Positions 26,139 through 34,142 of a stretch of 64,000 nt of DNA are shown here, in pieces. Location: positions 1-64,000 of the forward strand of contig CADCTF010000063.1 of NCBI GenBank assembly GCA_902805655.1, written 5' to 3'. Source of the stretch: an uncultured Acidimicrobiales bacterium. Its GTDB lineage: Bacteria > Actinomycetota > Acidimicrobiia > Acidimicrobiales > CADCTF01. The position numbers and the translations under genes are program-made. Under the pieces are notes generated by a model. That model made no database searches, was not told the DNA's origin, and saw only the letters and a program-made list of their open reading frames with translations. Positions within the stretch are counted from its first letter, which is position 1. The number at the start of each line of letters is the position of its first letter.

Positions 26139-27167
26139 TCAGCCCTCGAGCCCGGCGGCCCGGATCAGGGCGCGGGTGGACTCGAGGTCGCCGCCGAGCC
26201 GATCGAAGTCGACGCCTTCCACCTGGTCGAACGACATCGGCGGCAGGGCCGAGCTCGGTGCGACCCCGGCGGCGAGCGGGTACTCGTAGGTCTGGTCGGA
26301 GAAGTAGCGCTGCGCGTCTTCCTGCAGGAGGTAGCGCACCAGCGCCGTCGCCTCCTCGGTGTGCTTGGACCCCTTCACGATCGACGCGGCGGTGACGATC
26401 AGCAGGTTGCCGAGGTCGTCGGACGGGAAGTCGTGGTTCAGGGCGGAGAAGCTGGGATTCTCGGCCTTGGCCTGGAGCACGTAGTAGTGGTTGACGAGGC
26501 CCACGTCGATCTCGCCCCGGCCCACGGCGGCGACGATCGCGGTGTTGTTGGCGAACGTGAACGCGTCGTTGTCGGCCATGCCCTTCAACCAGCGGGAGGT
26601 GGCATCGTCGCCGAGCTTGACCCGCATGGCGGACACGAAGTCCTGGAACGACGCGTTGGGGGGGGCGATGCCGACGCGCCCCTTCCACTGCGGCCCGGTC
26701 ATGTCGAGCACGCTCCGGGGCAGGGTCGCGGCGGGCACCTTGGCCGGGTTGTAGACGAGCACGCGCTTGCGGCCGGAGAAGCCCACCCAGCTGCCGTCGT
26801 CGGCACGAGCCGTGGGCGGCACCAGGGAGAGCACGTCGTCGGGGAGGCGGCCCAGGCGTCCCTTGTGATCGAGGTACCCGACGGCGCTGGGCGTCTGGGA
26901 CAGGAAGACGTCGGCCGGCGTCCTGCCGCCCTCCTCGTCGATCAGCAGGGCGAGGTCAGAGGACTGCCCGTAGCGGACGTCGACGTCGATGCCCGTCTCC
27001 TTGGCGAAGCGCTCGAGGATGGGCTCGATCAGGTTCTGGGTGCGACCGGTGTAGATCGTGACCCGCTGGGCGCTTTCGTCGCCGCCTCCACCCAGGCCGC
27101 AGCCGGCGAGGACGACGCCGGCCAGAAGGATGCAGAGGAGTTGACGGGTGCGGCGCACGCCTGCCAA
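26139..27167 (-). CDS. fbpA: Ferric iron-binding lipoprotein, FbpA/FutA type
   Basis: Solute-binding protein of 342 residues, lipid-anchored outside the membrane: signal peptide RQLLCILLAGVVLAGCG with the lipobox LAGC. The mature part reads VTIYTGRTQNLIEPILERFAKETG, here split at the domain start, with the family features LLIDEEGGRTPADVFLSQ, NHYYVLQ (paired Tyr that bind Fe3+) and the C-terminal QTYEYPLAAGV. The frame opens with TTG 27167; GTG 27158 is an equally good start. It hands iron to the permease encoded 6 bases downstream. Confidence 0.93.
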   Translation of the reverse strand: MAGVRRTRQLLCILLAGVVLAGCGLGGGGDESAQRVTIYTGRTQNLIEPILERFAKETGIDVDVRYGQSSDLALLIDEEGGRTPADVFLSQTPSAVGYLDHKGRLGRLPDDVLSLVPPTARADDGSWVGFSGRKRVLVYNPAKVPAATLPRSVLDMTGPQWKGRVGIAPPNASFQDFVSAMRVKLGDDATSRWLKGMADNDAFTFANNTAIVAAVGRGEIDVGLVNHYYVLQAKAENPSFSALNHDFPSDDLGNLLIVTAASIVKGSKHTEEATALVRYLLQEDAQRYFSDQTYEYPLAAGVAPSSALPPMSFDQVEGVDFDRLGGDLESTRALIRAAGLEG

Positions 27168-27215
27168 CTTAGCCGTGCCATGAAGTTCTCCTTCGGTCGG
27201 CCTAACGGAGTTCGG

Positions 27216-27761
27216 ATGGCTCGGCTACCGGCCCCGGTGCTCGGCCTGGTGCTGGTCCTGGCCATGGGGGCCTGCAGCAAGGACGACGGTGCGTCGGTGC
27301 GCGACGCACGTGCCGAAGACGGCTCGGTCAACGTCATCGGCGGGGAATCCGAGGGAGGTGGCTCGGTGTCGGCGGTCGCGGCCGGTTGCGTCACCCGAGG
27401 CGCCACCACCCGCCTGCCGACGAGCCGGCTCGAGGTCAGCCTGGACGACACGGCGATCACCGTGCCGGCGTCGGTGACGGCCGGTGTCAACCAGGTGCTG
27501 GTGAAGAACATCGGTACCTCGGACCACGAGCTGTGGATCGTGGCGGCCGCCTCCCCCGCCGACCTGCCCGTGGCGAACGGTCGCGTCGTCACCGACGGCC
27601 TCACACCGATCGTGCGCATGGAGGCGTTCGGGCGCAACAAGCTCTGCCAGAACAGCTTCGTGATCCCGCCGGGCCGCTACGTCGCGTTCTGCAACCTGGC
27701 TCCCCCGGGCGCGACGCCGCACTTCGAGGCCGGCATGGTCGCCAGCTTCGAAGCCGTCTGA
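27216..27761 (+). CDS. Cupredoxin-like copper lipoprotein
   Basis: 181 residues. ATG 27216 is preceded by GGAG at ideal spacing, so I prefer it to ATG 27180. The signal peptide MARLPAPVLGLVLVLAMGAC ends at Cys20 (lipid anchor likely), followed by a Gly/Ser/Asp-rich spacer. The globular part keeps a complete type 1 copper set: H104 in SDHELWIV, C159 in AFCNL, H169 and M174 in PHFEAGM, the His-Cys-His-Met order of plastocyanin/sulfocyanin folds. It lies divergent from fbpA and convergent with the iron ATPase gene. A role in copper-linked redox chemistry at the surface, possibly helping iron uptake, is inference. Confidence 0.78.
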   Translation: MARLPAPVLGLVLVLAMGACSKDDGASVRDARAEDGSVNVIGGESEGGGSVSAVAAGCVTRGATTRLPTSRLEVSLDDTAITVPASVTAGVNQVLVKNIGTSDHELWIVAAASPADLPVANGRVVTDGLTPIVRMEAFGRNKLCQNSFVIPPGRYVAFCNLAPPGATPHFEAGMVASFEAV

Positions 27762-27792
27762 CGGGCCGGCTCGGACCGACCTCAGGTGTCCC

Positions 27793-28824
27793 TCAGATCG
27801 GCCAGGACTCGGTCGGCGCGCCGGTGAAGCGAACGGTGACTGCGTCACCTGGTCCGAACGCCGGCACCCCTACTCGGCGAACGCCCACCTCGGCTCCACT
27901 GGCCAGGCTCACGACGTAGCGACTGTCCTGGCCGAAGTACTCGGCTTCGAGCACCCGGCCCGACCCGCCGACCTCGATGGCGAGCTGCTCGGGCCGGCAC
28001 AGCACCCGCACGTGTCCGTCGGCCGGCCGGCGGATCGGCACCGGGCCGACGGCCGTCTCCGCTTGGTGTCCGGTGGCCGAACCCGACAGCACGTTGGCCT
28101 CCCCCACGAAGGTCGCCACCCAGGGGTTGGCCGGGCGGGCGTAGACGTCGCTCGGTGTGCCCACCTGCTCGACGACTCGCTCACGCATCACGACGACGCG
28201 GTCGCCCATCACCAGCGCCTCCTGCTGGTCGTGGGTCACGAACACCGTGGTCACCCCGACGCTGCTCACCAGGCGCCGCACCTCGGTGCGCAGCTGCACC
28301 CTCAGGGCGGCGTCGAGGCTGGAGAAGGGTTCGTCGAGCAGCAGCACACCGGGACGGGGCGCCAGCGCCCGGGCCAGGGCCACCCGCTGCTGCTGACCGC
28401 CCGACAGGGTGCCGGGCAGCCGGTCGGCCAGCGAGCCCAGGCCCACCAGCTCGAGCAGCTCGGCCACCCTCGGACCACGTCGATGGGTTCGGTGCAGCCC
28501 GTAGCCGACGTTGGCGGCCACCGACAGGTGCGGGAAGAGGGCGCCGTCCTGGAAGACCATCCCGACCCGACGGTGCTCCGGCGCGGTGACCCGGCGGCCG
28601 TCGCTCACCAGCTCCCCGCCGATGTGGATCGTGCCGGAACGGGGCTGCTCGAGGCCGGCGAGGCAGCGCAGCAGCGTGGTCTTGCCGCAGCCGGACGGCC
28701 CGAGCAGGGCGACGATCTCCCCCGCCGGCACCTCGAGATCGATCCCCTGGAGCACCGGTCCGGCGCCGTAGTCGGCGGCGAGACCGCCGACTTCCACGGG
28801 CAGACCCACCGTCTCCCCGTCCAC
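27793..28824 (-). CDS. fbpC: Ferric iron ABC transporter ATP-binding protein, FbpC type
   Basis: 343 residues. ATPase domain with Walker A GPSGCGKT, signature LSGGQQQR, Walker B VLLLDEPFSSLD and the switch His in VFVTHDQQEAL. A C-terminal TOBE-type regulatory domain follows (about 245-340), as in FbpC/PotA proteins. It energises the permease encoded at 24489-26132; only the cupredoxin gene, on the other strand, separates them. Start ATG 28824. Confidence 0.93.
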   Translation of the reverse strand: MDGETVGLPVEVGGLAADYGAGPVLQGIDLEVPAGEIVALLGPSGCGKTTLLRCLAGLEQPRSGTIHIGGELVSDGRRVTAPEHRRVGMVFQDGALFPHLSVAANVGYGLHRTHRRGPRVAELLELVGLGSLADRLPGTLSGGQQQRVALARALAPRPGVLLLDEPFSSLDAALRVQLRTEVRRLVSSVGVTTVFVTHDQQEALVMGDRVVVMRERVVEQVGTPSDVYARPANPWVATFVGEANVLSGSATGHQAETAVGPVPIRRPADGHVRVLCRPEQLAIEVGGSGRVLEAEYFGQDSRYVVSLASGAEVGVRRVGVPAFGPGDAVTVRFTGAPTESWPI

Positions 28825-28884
28825 GGCGTCACAGGGTACCCACGCCGGAGGGCCGGCCGGACGAGCCCGTCCTACTGTGCGGCG

Positions 28885-29163
28885 GTGGCCCGTGCCCTCG
28901 ACCGCTTCTTCCGCAACCCCGAGACCGACGAGCTGGTCATCGCCCAGTGGCCCAACCTTCCACTGGGGATCTTCCTCGCGGCGACGGCTGTGCGGCTCGC
29001 CTTCCGTCCCGACGGCGACGCCGGCACGGCCGTCTCCGTGGTGGGCGGCGTGAGCCTGACGTGGTGGGCGGTGGACGAGATCCTGCGCGGTGACAGCCCG
29101 TTCCGGCGTGTGCTCGGCGCCGGCGTCCTGCTGACGTCGGTGCTCGGCCTGGTCACCCGCTGA
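28885..29163 (+). CDS. Small membrane protein, 92 residues
   Basis: Frame from GTG 28885: VARALDRFFRNPETDELVIAQ, then two or three hydrophobic helices (LPLGIFLAATAVRLAF, VSVVGGVSLTWWAVDEIL, VLGAGVLLTSVLGLV). The acidic pair in the third segment (WWAVDEILRGDSPFRR) recalls small conserved actinobacterial membrane proteins of unknown function. It runs between two genes of the opposite strand, with third positions strongly GC-biased. I do not recognise a family. Confidence 0.7.
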   Translation: MARALDRFFRNPETDELVIAQWPNLPLGIFLAATAVRLAFRPDGDAGTAVSVVGGVSLTWWAVDEILRGDSPFRRVLGAGVLLTSVLGLVTR

Positions 29164-29178
29164 GCGGACCGGCCTGCC

Positions 29179-30066
29179 TCAGGTGCTGGAGGCAGCGAAG
29201 ATGCCGCCGATCGCCTTGTCGAGGGCGGCATCGAACTCCTCGTCGCTCTGCTGAGCGGACAGGCCCTCGGTGAGCGCACGGGAGAAGCTGGCGATGACGC
29301 CGTGGTTGCGGCCCAGGCGAGCGTTCGCCTCCTCGCGGCTGTAGCCCCCGGACAGGGCCACGACCCGCACCACGTTCGAGTGGTGGACCAGGTCCGAGTA
29401 GAAGTCGTCGACTTCAGGAAGCGTGAGCTTCAGCATGATGAGCTGGTCCGGGGAGAGCTCGTCGAGCCGATCGAGGATGGCGTCCTTGAGCAGCACCTCG
29501 GCATCGTCCTTCTGCGGGCTCTTGATGTCGATCTCCGGCTCGAGGATCGGCACCAGGCCGGAGGCCAGGATCTGGCGGCCGACCTCGAACTGCTGATCGA
29601 CGATGGCCTCCACCCCGGCCTTGTCGGCCAGCTTGATGACGGAGCGCATCTTCGTGCCGAACACGCCCTTGCCGACGGCACGGGCGAGCAGCGCGTCGAG
29701 GTCGGGCATCGGCTTCATCAGCTGGACGCCGTTCGCTTCGTCGTGCAGGCCCTTGTCGACCTTCAGGAAGGGGACGACGTTCTTCACGTTCCAGAGGTAG
29801 TCGGACGTCTCCCGCCCCTCGATCTGGCGGTCCATCGTGTTCTCGAACAGGATCGCCCCGAGCACGCGGTCGCCGTTGAAGCTGGCGCTGGTGATGATCC
29901 GGCTGCGCATCTCGTGCATGCGCGTGAACATCTCCTCGTCCCCCGAGTAGGCGTCGCTACCGACGCCGTACAGCTCGAGGGCCTTCGGTGTGCTGCCGCC
30001 GCTCTGGTCGAGCGCCGCGATGAACCCGTTCTCGGACTTGACCTTCTGCAGCTGCTGTTCGTTCAC
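29179..30066 (-). CDS. fda: Class I fructose-bisphosphate aldolase
   Basis: Schiff-base aldolase that splits fructose 1,6-bisphosphate in glycolysis or forms it in gluconeogenesis, 295 residues. Family markers are FIAALDQSGGSTPKALELYG near the start (in part), MRSRIITSASF, ILFENTM, PFLKVDKG, GTKMRSV, PILEPEI and the Schiff-base lysine region IMLKLTLPEV. Start GTG 30066 (VNEQQLQKVK). The class I enzyme of this length is common in actinobacteria and does not need zinc. It stands alone, convergent with the small membrane protein gene. Confidence 0.95.
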   Translation of the reverse strand: MNEQQLQKVKSENGFIAALDQSGGSTPKALELYGVGSDAYSGDEEMFTRMHEMRSRIITSASFNGDRVLGAILFENTMDRQIEGRETSDYLWNVKNVVPFLKVDKGLHDEANGVQLMKPMPDLDALLARAVGKGVFGTKMRSVIKLADKAGVEAIVDQQFEVGRQILASGLVPILEPEIDIKSPQKDDAEVLLKDAILDRLDELSPDQLIMLKLTLPEVDDFYSDLVHHSNVVRVVALSGGYSREEANARLGRNHGVIASFSRALTEGLSAQQSDEEFDAALDKAIGGIFAASST

Positions 30067-30211
30067 AGCCCGAACGCTAGCGCCGGGACGCTCTCGGTCG
30101 TAGGAGCCCGGCGATCTCGCCGGCACAGGACGCCGATACCCCTCTCGACCAGATGGGATACCTACCGGACCTGTCGCCGACCGAGGGGACACCGGCTTCG
30201 CGGGCCGACCG

Positions 30212-30610
30212 ATGGCAACCGTCGGATGGTGGCACCGGTTGCTCGGCAAGGGTGCGGATCGCCTCGGGAAGCGACCGGCCTCATGGGCTTCCGCGACATG
30301 GAGCGCCGGCTCGGCGCCGTGGGTGCTGAACGACGACGAACGGGCGGGGCGCGTGGGGGCGCCACTCGACTGCCTCTGTGACCGTGCCGAGCTGCCCGAG
30401 GGTCTGGAGGGCGTCCGCACCACCGACGTCTTCGACGTCGAGCCCCTTGGCGCGGCGCGCTTCTCGGTCGAGTCCTCCGCCGTCCGGAGCAACCTCCGAG
30501 CTAGCTTCGCCGGCCCGGTCACGGCTCCCATCGGCATCCGCACCGCCACCGGCGCGTGGCGGGCCGTCCTGCGCTCGTTCGTCGACCAGTACCGCACGCC
30601 GCGCCTCTGA
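30212..30610 (+). CDS. Hypothetical protein (tentative)
   Basis: 132-residue frame starting MATVGWWHRLLGKGADRLGK. Third codon positions are strongly GC-biased from about codon 37 on, and the sequence there (DDERAGRVGAPLDCLCDRAELPE and FDVEPLGAARFSVESSAVRSN in parts) looks like a normal globular protein. The first 36 codons are less convincing, so translation may begin at a GTG near 30323. No family recognised. It is convergent with the immunity-like gene. If this frame is not real, 30067-30626 is a 560-base region in which I see nothing else. Confidence 0.5.
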   Translation: MATVGWWHRLLGKGADRLGKRPASWASATWSAGSAPWVLNDDERAGRVGAPLDCLCDRAELPEGLEGVRTTDVFDVEPLGAARFSVESSAVRSNLRASFAGPVTAPIGIRTATGAWRAVLRSFVDQYRTPRL

Positions 30611-30626
30611 TCCCACCGGCGGTCGC

Positions 30627-31106
30627 TCAGTCCGGGAAGTGCATGGCGGCCTGCAGGTAGGGCATCGGCACCATCTGCAGACGCTCGGGCGTCCAGAAGT
30701 TGGGCTCAGTGTGGAGCCACAGCTGGTCACCTCGGCGCAGCAGCCAGATGACTTCGAGCTGGAAGGTGAGCACGGCGTCACCGGGGAAGCGGATGAGCGC
30801 GTCGAGCGCCAACCACACCACCTCGTCCGTCTGCCGCTCGCGATCCTCCAGGTTGTGGAGCCGGAAGTAGAACAGCGTGTTGGGGACGATCTGCATGTCC
30901 GCGACCACGGGGTCCTTCGGATCCGGTTGGACGTGCGAGATCCGCACCCGAAGACCGCTGCCCAGGTTGATGCCCTCACCCATGACCGACGCGACGGTGA
31001 CCTCCGAGGCGATGAGACCGCCCTCCTGCCCGTCGCGCAGCACCGTGGCTGCGACCTCTTCGGCTGGGCCCGGCGCGGCCAGGTACATCAGGTGCTCAGT
31101 CGCCAT
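30627..31106 (-). CDS. Candidate immunity protein for the adjacent toxin
   Basis: 159 residues, cytosolic, no signal or helix segments: starts MATEHLMYLAAPGPAEEVAAT, with a central RVRISHV strand and a late LTFQLEVIWLLRRGDQLWLH segment. The overall pattern weakly recalls SitI3-type immunity proteins. Position is the main argument: it starts 12 bases after the stop of the toxin gene, as immunity genes do in polymorphic toxin loci. It should bind and neutralise the nuclease domain in the cytosol of the producer. Confidence 0.62.
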   Translation of the reverse strand: MATEHLMYLAAPGPAEEVAATVLRDGQEGGLIASEVTVASVMGEGINLGSGLRVRISHVQPDPKDPVVADMQIVPNTLFYFRLHNLEDRERQTDEVVWLALDALIRFPGDAVLTFQLEVIWLLRRGDQLWLHTEPNFWTPERLQMVPMPYLQAAMHFPD

Positions 31107-31118
31107 GGCGTGTCCTGT

Positions 31119-32174
31119 TCATGGGAAGAAGGGGATGATCGCCCCGTCCCTGATGACGATCACCTCGTCGAGCCCGGGCATCGGGTGGTCGGCGAACTGC
31201 TGGCGCAGGGCGTCGAGAGAGACGTTGCTGCCATCGAGGTTGAGCACGACGCGGGAGGTCTGCCCCGAGTCGATCTTGCCGGCCTGCATGTTCCTCCAGA
31301 TGCTGTAGGGGTTCGACGTGGTCGGAGCCATGTTGTCGAAGATCTCGCCTTCGATGAGGAAGTCGGGGTTCTTGTTGCCGGGGACGTTCGGGTTCTGCTC
31401 GACCCGGTAGCCGTTCCGGGCAAGGGTGTCGGCCGACTCGTTCTCCCTCTCGAGGCCGCGTCGCGTCGCGTCGTCGCTCTTCGGGGGAATGCGGGTCCGA
31501 GGGCCGTCGGGCGTGTGATCGCCGGGCTCCCTCGATGGCCTGGTGCCGCCGGGCCCGTCACCGCGGGGCGGACCGCCGCCATCGTCTCTCGGCGGGCCGC
31601 CGCCCCCGTCGCCGCCACCGCCCCGAGGCGGACCACCCCCGTCACCACCGCCACGCGGAGGCCCGCCGCCAACCGGAGGCCCGCCACCACCGGGCGGTGG
31701 GCCGCCACCGCCGGGGCCCCGCCCGGCGCCGACCGGCACATCGTCCGCGTGACGGCCGACGTCGACGATGTCGTCCAGCTTCCCGGCAGCCCGTGCGAGA
31801 TCACCGATGGGCAGCAGCGGGATCAAGCCGAGGGCTCGCTCGAGAGGCGACAGCTCTTCACCGGTGAGCAGGTCCCGTCCCGTGCCGGCCTCGACGAGGC
31901 CTTTGACGTCCCCCACGATCGGCACGAAGTCGAGCACGAGCGACAAGCCGGCGAGGAGCGACAAGCCGAACGTGGCCTCGGCCGCGGAGCTGCTCACGCC
32001 GAAGCAGTCGGTGAAGACGCTGCAGTTGTCCGCGGCCGCCGGTGATGCGGTGAGCAGCGAGATCACCATCACCACCAGCCAGCCGAAGATCAACAGCTGG
32101 GCGACCCGGCCGACCGCTCGGAGCACCCGCACCTTCGGTGAGCGTCGGACGGTTCGAGCCCGCGAGCCGCTCAC
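31119..32174 (-). CDS. Secreted polymorphic toxin with CdiA-CT-type tRNase-like domain
   Basis: 351 residues. Order: basic N-terminus and signal helix (LLIFGWLVVMVISLLT) ending ASPAAA-DNC, suggesting Sec export; hydrophobic pre-toxin region DFVPIVGDVKGLVEAGTGRD followed by LTGEELSPLERALG, the PT-TG pattern; a Gly/Pro/Arg linker at about 145-235; and a C-terminal domain (about 240-351) with ENESADTLARNGYRVEQNP, KNPDFLIEGEIFDN and SRVVLNLDGS ... FADHPMPGLDEVIVI. That last domain matches the CdiA C-terminal tRNA nuclease group. Starts with GTG whose GTGA overlaps the previous stop. It probably kills competing cells; the immunity gene follows. Confidence 0.85.
   Translation of the reverse strand: MSGSRARTVRRSPKVRVLRAVGRVAQLLIFGWLVVMVISLLTASPAAADNCSVFTDCFGVSSSAAEATFGLSLLAGLSLVLDFVPIVGDVKGLVEAGTGRDLLTGEELSPLERALGLIPLLPIGDLARAAGKLDDIVDVGRHADDVPVGAGRGPGGGGPPPGGGGPPVGGGPPRGGGDGGGPPRGGGGDGGGGPPRDDGGGPPRGDGPGGTRPSREPGDHTPDGPRTRIPPKSDDATRRGLERENESADTLARNGYRVEQNPNVPGNKNPDFLIEGEIFDNMAPTTSNPYSIWRNMQAGKIDSGQTSRVVLNLDGSNVSLDALRQQFADHPMPGLDEVIVIRDGAIIPFFP
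31545..31740 (-). repeat. Gly/Pro/Arg low-complexity linker of the toxin gene
   Basis: This stretch encodes alternating GGG, GPP and PPRGGG blocks between the pre-toxin region and the nuclease domain of the toxin. The DNA is made of repeated GGCGGGCCGCC-like units. Such linkers are prone to slippage and to recombination that swaps C-terminal toxin domains. Confidence 0.8.
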
Positions 32175-33445
32175 GACGTCGGCGCCGGGGTGGGGCCCTG
32201 GGGCGGAGCGGAGGGGGACGGGTCACCGGGAACGGGACGGGGTGTGCCCGGGAAGATGAGGAAGACGACGACCGCTCCGGCGATGACCACCAAGGCCACG
32301 CCCGTGTAGCTGTTGATGAACTGCCCGGCCAGCGCATCGGTGGTCACCCGGGCGATGATCCACAGCAGCACCACCCGCACCACGGCCGGCACACGGACCA
32401 CGAGGGTCTTCCAGATGTTCAGCGGGCCGACGGCCAGGACGCCCGATCGCAGCAGCCGCACCGTGAGGAACACCCCGAAGGCCAAGACCCAGAGCCACAG
32501 CCGCTCGAGCACCCCGGCCAGCACGAGCGTGGCCAGGGCGGAGGCGGCGATGTCGCCGAGCAGGCGCCGTCCGACCCCCAGGCCCGCGGGTCCGGCCTGA
32601 GCAAGGCCTCCCTGCTCGGCGCCGGGCCGCTGCACGACGGCGTCGGCTTCCGCCCTGCGAACCTGATCGCGCACCGGGGGCCACCACAGTGCAGCCGCGT
32701 ACAACATCTGCCGGACGATGGCCGCCACCACGGCCATGGCCAACAGCTGATCGCCTTCGGCCTGCAGCGGCTGGATGGCTTCCCGGGTGGGGACCCCACC
32801 GAGCCACGTGAAGCGGGGACGCACCAGGATGGGCCCGGCCGCCACCCACGTGTTGAGCCCGATCCAGATGATGACGACGAACAGCCCGCTGGCCAGAGGC
32901 CACGCCAGCTCGGTGGGTATCCGCCGCCACCGGCCCACGGCCAGCAGCAGCATTCGAGCCGTGCGCGGCAGCACGACGACGGCGACGGCCAGCAGCAGGT
33001 AGGTGATGAGCAAGGGGATCCGGATGCGGGCCAGATCCCCGAGGAGTCCCTGGGAGAAGGGCTCACCGCTGTTCGCCATCCTCGCCAAGGTCAGCGAGCC
33101 CGATGTGCTGCCGATGAAGAAGTCGCCCAGCGCGAAGCCGGTGACCGCCAGCACGCCGAGCTGGGACGACAGCACGCCGATCACGACGAAGACGGTCATC
33201 ACCAACAGCGACTCGGTGTAGATCTCCTCGTAGCCGAGGCGCCCGGCGCCGATGACGAACGATCCGAGCAGGACGGCGATCGGAGCGAGCACGGCCAGCG
33301 GGGGAAGCGCGGTGAGCACGTGCCCGTCGCCGGCAACTCCGTAGGCAGAGGGGAAGCGGCGTATGACGGCCCGCGGCCAGCGGATCCAGAACCGAACGGC
33401 CAACCCCTCGACGGGGTCGACATGCCGCCCGGCGGCGGCTGTCAT
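32171..33445 (-). CDS. Polytopic membrane protein in toxin operon
   Basis: 424 residues from ATG 33445, with roughly eight to nine hydrophobic helices from about residue 45 to 405 and a Pro/Ser-rich cytosolic-looking tail (PRPVPGDPSPSAPPQG). No ATPase, transporter or protease motif is visible. Its start overlaps the previous stop as ATGA and its stop overlaps the toxin start as GTGA, so it is made with the toxin. Possible roles are toxin export channel component or membrane receptor; none is proven. Confidence 0.8.
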   Translation of the reverse strand: MTAAAGRHVDPVEGLAVRFWIRWPRAVIRRFPSAYGVAGDGHVLTALPPLAVLAPIAVLLGSFVIGAGRLGYEEIYTESLLVMTVFVVIGVLSSQLGVLAVTGFALGDFFIGSTSGSLTLARMANSGEPFSQGLLGDLARIRIPLLITYLLLAVAVVVLPRTARMLLLAVGRWRRIPTELAWPLASGLFVVIIWIGLNTWVAAGPILVRPRFTWLGGVPTREAIQPLQAEGDQLLAMAVVAAIVRQMLYAAALWWPPVRDQVRRAEADAVVQRPGAEQGGLAQAGPAGLGVGRRLLGDIAASALATLVLAGVLERLWLWVLAFGVFLTVRLLRSGVLAVGPLNIWKTLVVRVPAVVRVVLLWIIARVTTDALAGQFINSYTGVALVVIAGAVVVFLIFPGTPRPVPGDPSPSAPPQGPTPAPTS

Positions 33446-34125
33446 GTCGGCGCCCCCGCCGGTCCATGGCCTGCGAGGGCCCGGCGCCGCAGCACCAGCG
33501 AAGCTCCCCACCCCAGCGTGAGGCCGTAGACGACGTGGCCGAACACCGACACCTGTGTCAGCTCCTGGATCGAGCGGACGTCGAGCCAGCCGGGATACAG
33601 CGCCAGCATGAAGGCCTCGAGCCCGAAGGCGAACGGGACACCCCACCACGGACTGCGCCGGGCGAACCAGACGGTGTAGGCGATGCCGAACGTGACGCCG
33701 TTGAGCAGGTGGAAGCCGATGCCGGCGATTGTTCGCAGCGTCTGGCCGCCCACCCCGCCGAGCAGCGCCTCGCCGAAGAACGGCAGGGCCTTGAACGGCG
33801 ACAGGTGGATGCCGGTGAGCCCGACCAACAGCCAGCGGGACAGGTCGTAGGCGCCAGTGGCCACCACGCCCACGACGACCCCGACCCAGACCTTCGTCAG
33901 CCACTCCGCCCGACTGGCGGGTCGCGCCCACACGATGCGAGCCACCAGCAGGCAGCCGCCGGTGACCAGACCGGCCAGGAGAGCCCACAGCGGTGCGCCG
34001 GTGAGGATGTGCAGCACCAGGCTGGCCCCGCTGACCAGGAACACGGCCCCGCCGATCAGCGCGGTGCGGGGGTCGCCCGAGCCATCGCCGGGCGGCCCCT
34101 CGTGGTGCCCCGCCGCGGTGCTCAC
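33442..34125 (-). CDS. Polytopic membrane protein in toxin operon
   Basis: 227 residues from GTG 34125, with about six hydrophobic helices (for example ALIGGAVFLVSGASLVLHIL, WVGVVVGVVATGAYDLSRW, VVYGLTLGWGASLVL). Conserved-looking loop residues are GIHLSPFKALPFFGEALLGG and GIGFHLLNGVTFGIAY. It sits between the anchored extracellular protein (18 bases upstream) and the second membrane protein (ATGA overlap). I do not recognise the family. Confidence 0.78.
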   Translation of the reverse strand: MSTAAGHHEGPPGDGSGDPRTALIGGAVFLVSGASLVLHILTGAPLWALLAGLVTGGCLLVARIVWARPASRAEWLTKVWVGVVVGVVATGAYDLSRWLLVGLTGIHLSPFKALPFFGEALLGGVGGQTLRTIAGIGFHLLNGVTFGIAYTVWFARRSPWWGVPFAFGLEAFMLALYPGWLDVRSIQELTQVSVFGHVVYGLTLGWGASLVLRRRALAGHGPAGAPT

Positions 34126-34142
34126 GGGCGACTCGGGCCGGC

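Noticed and set aside
31545-31740. Gly/Pro repeat as a CRISPR or satellite array
   Set aside because: It is in frame within the toxin gene, has irregular units and no spacers; it is a protein linker.
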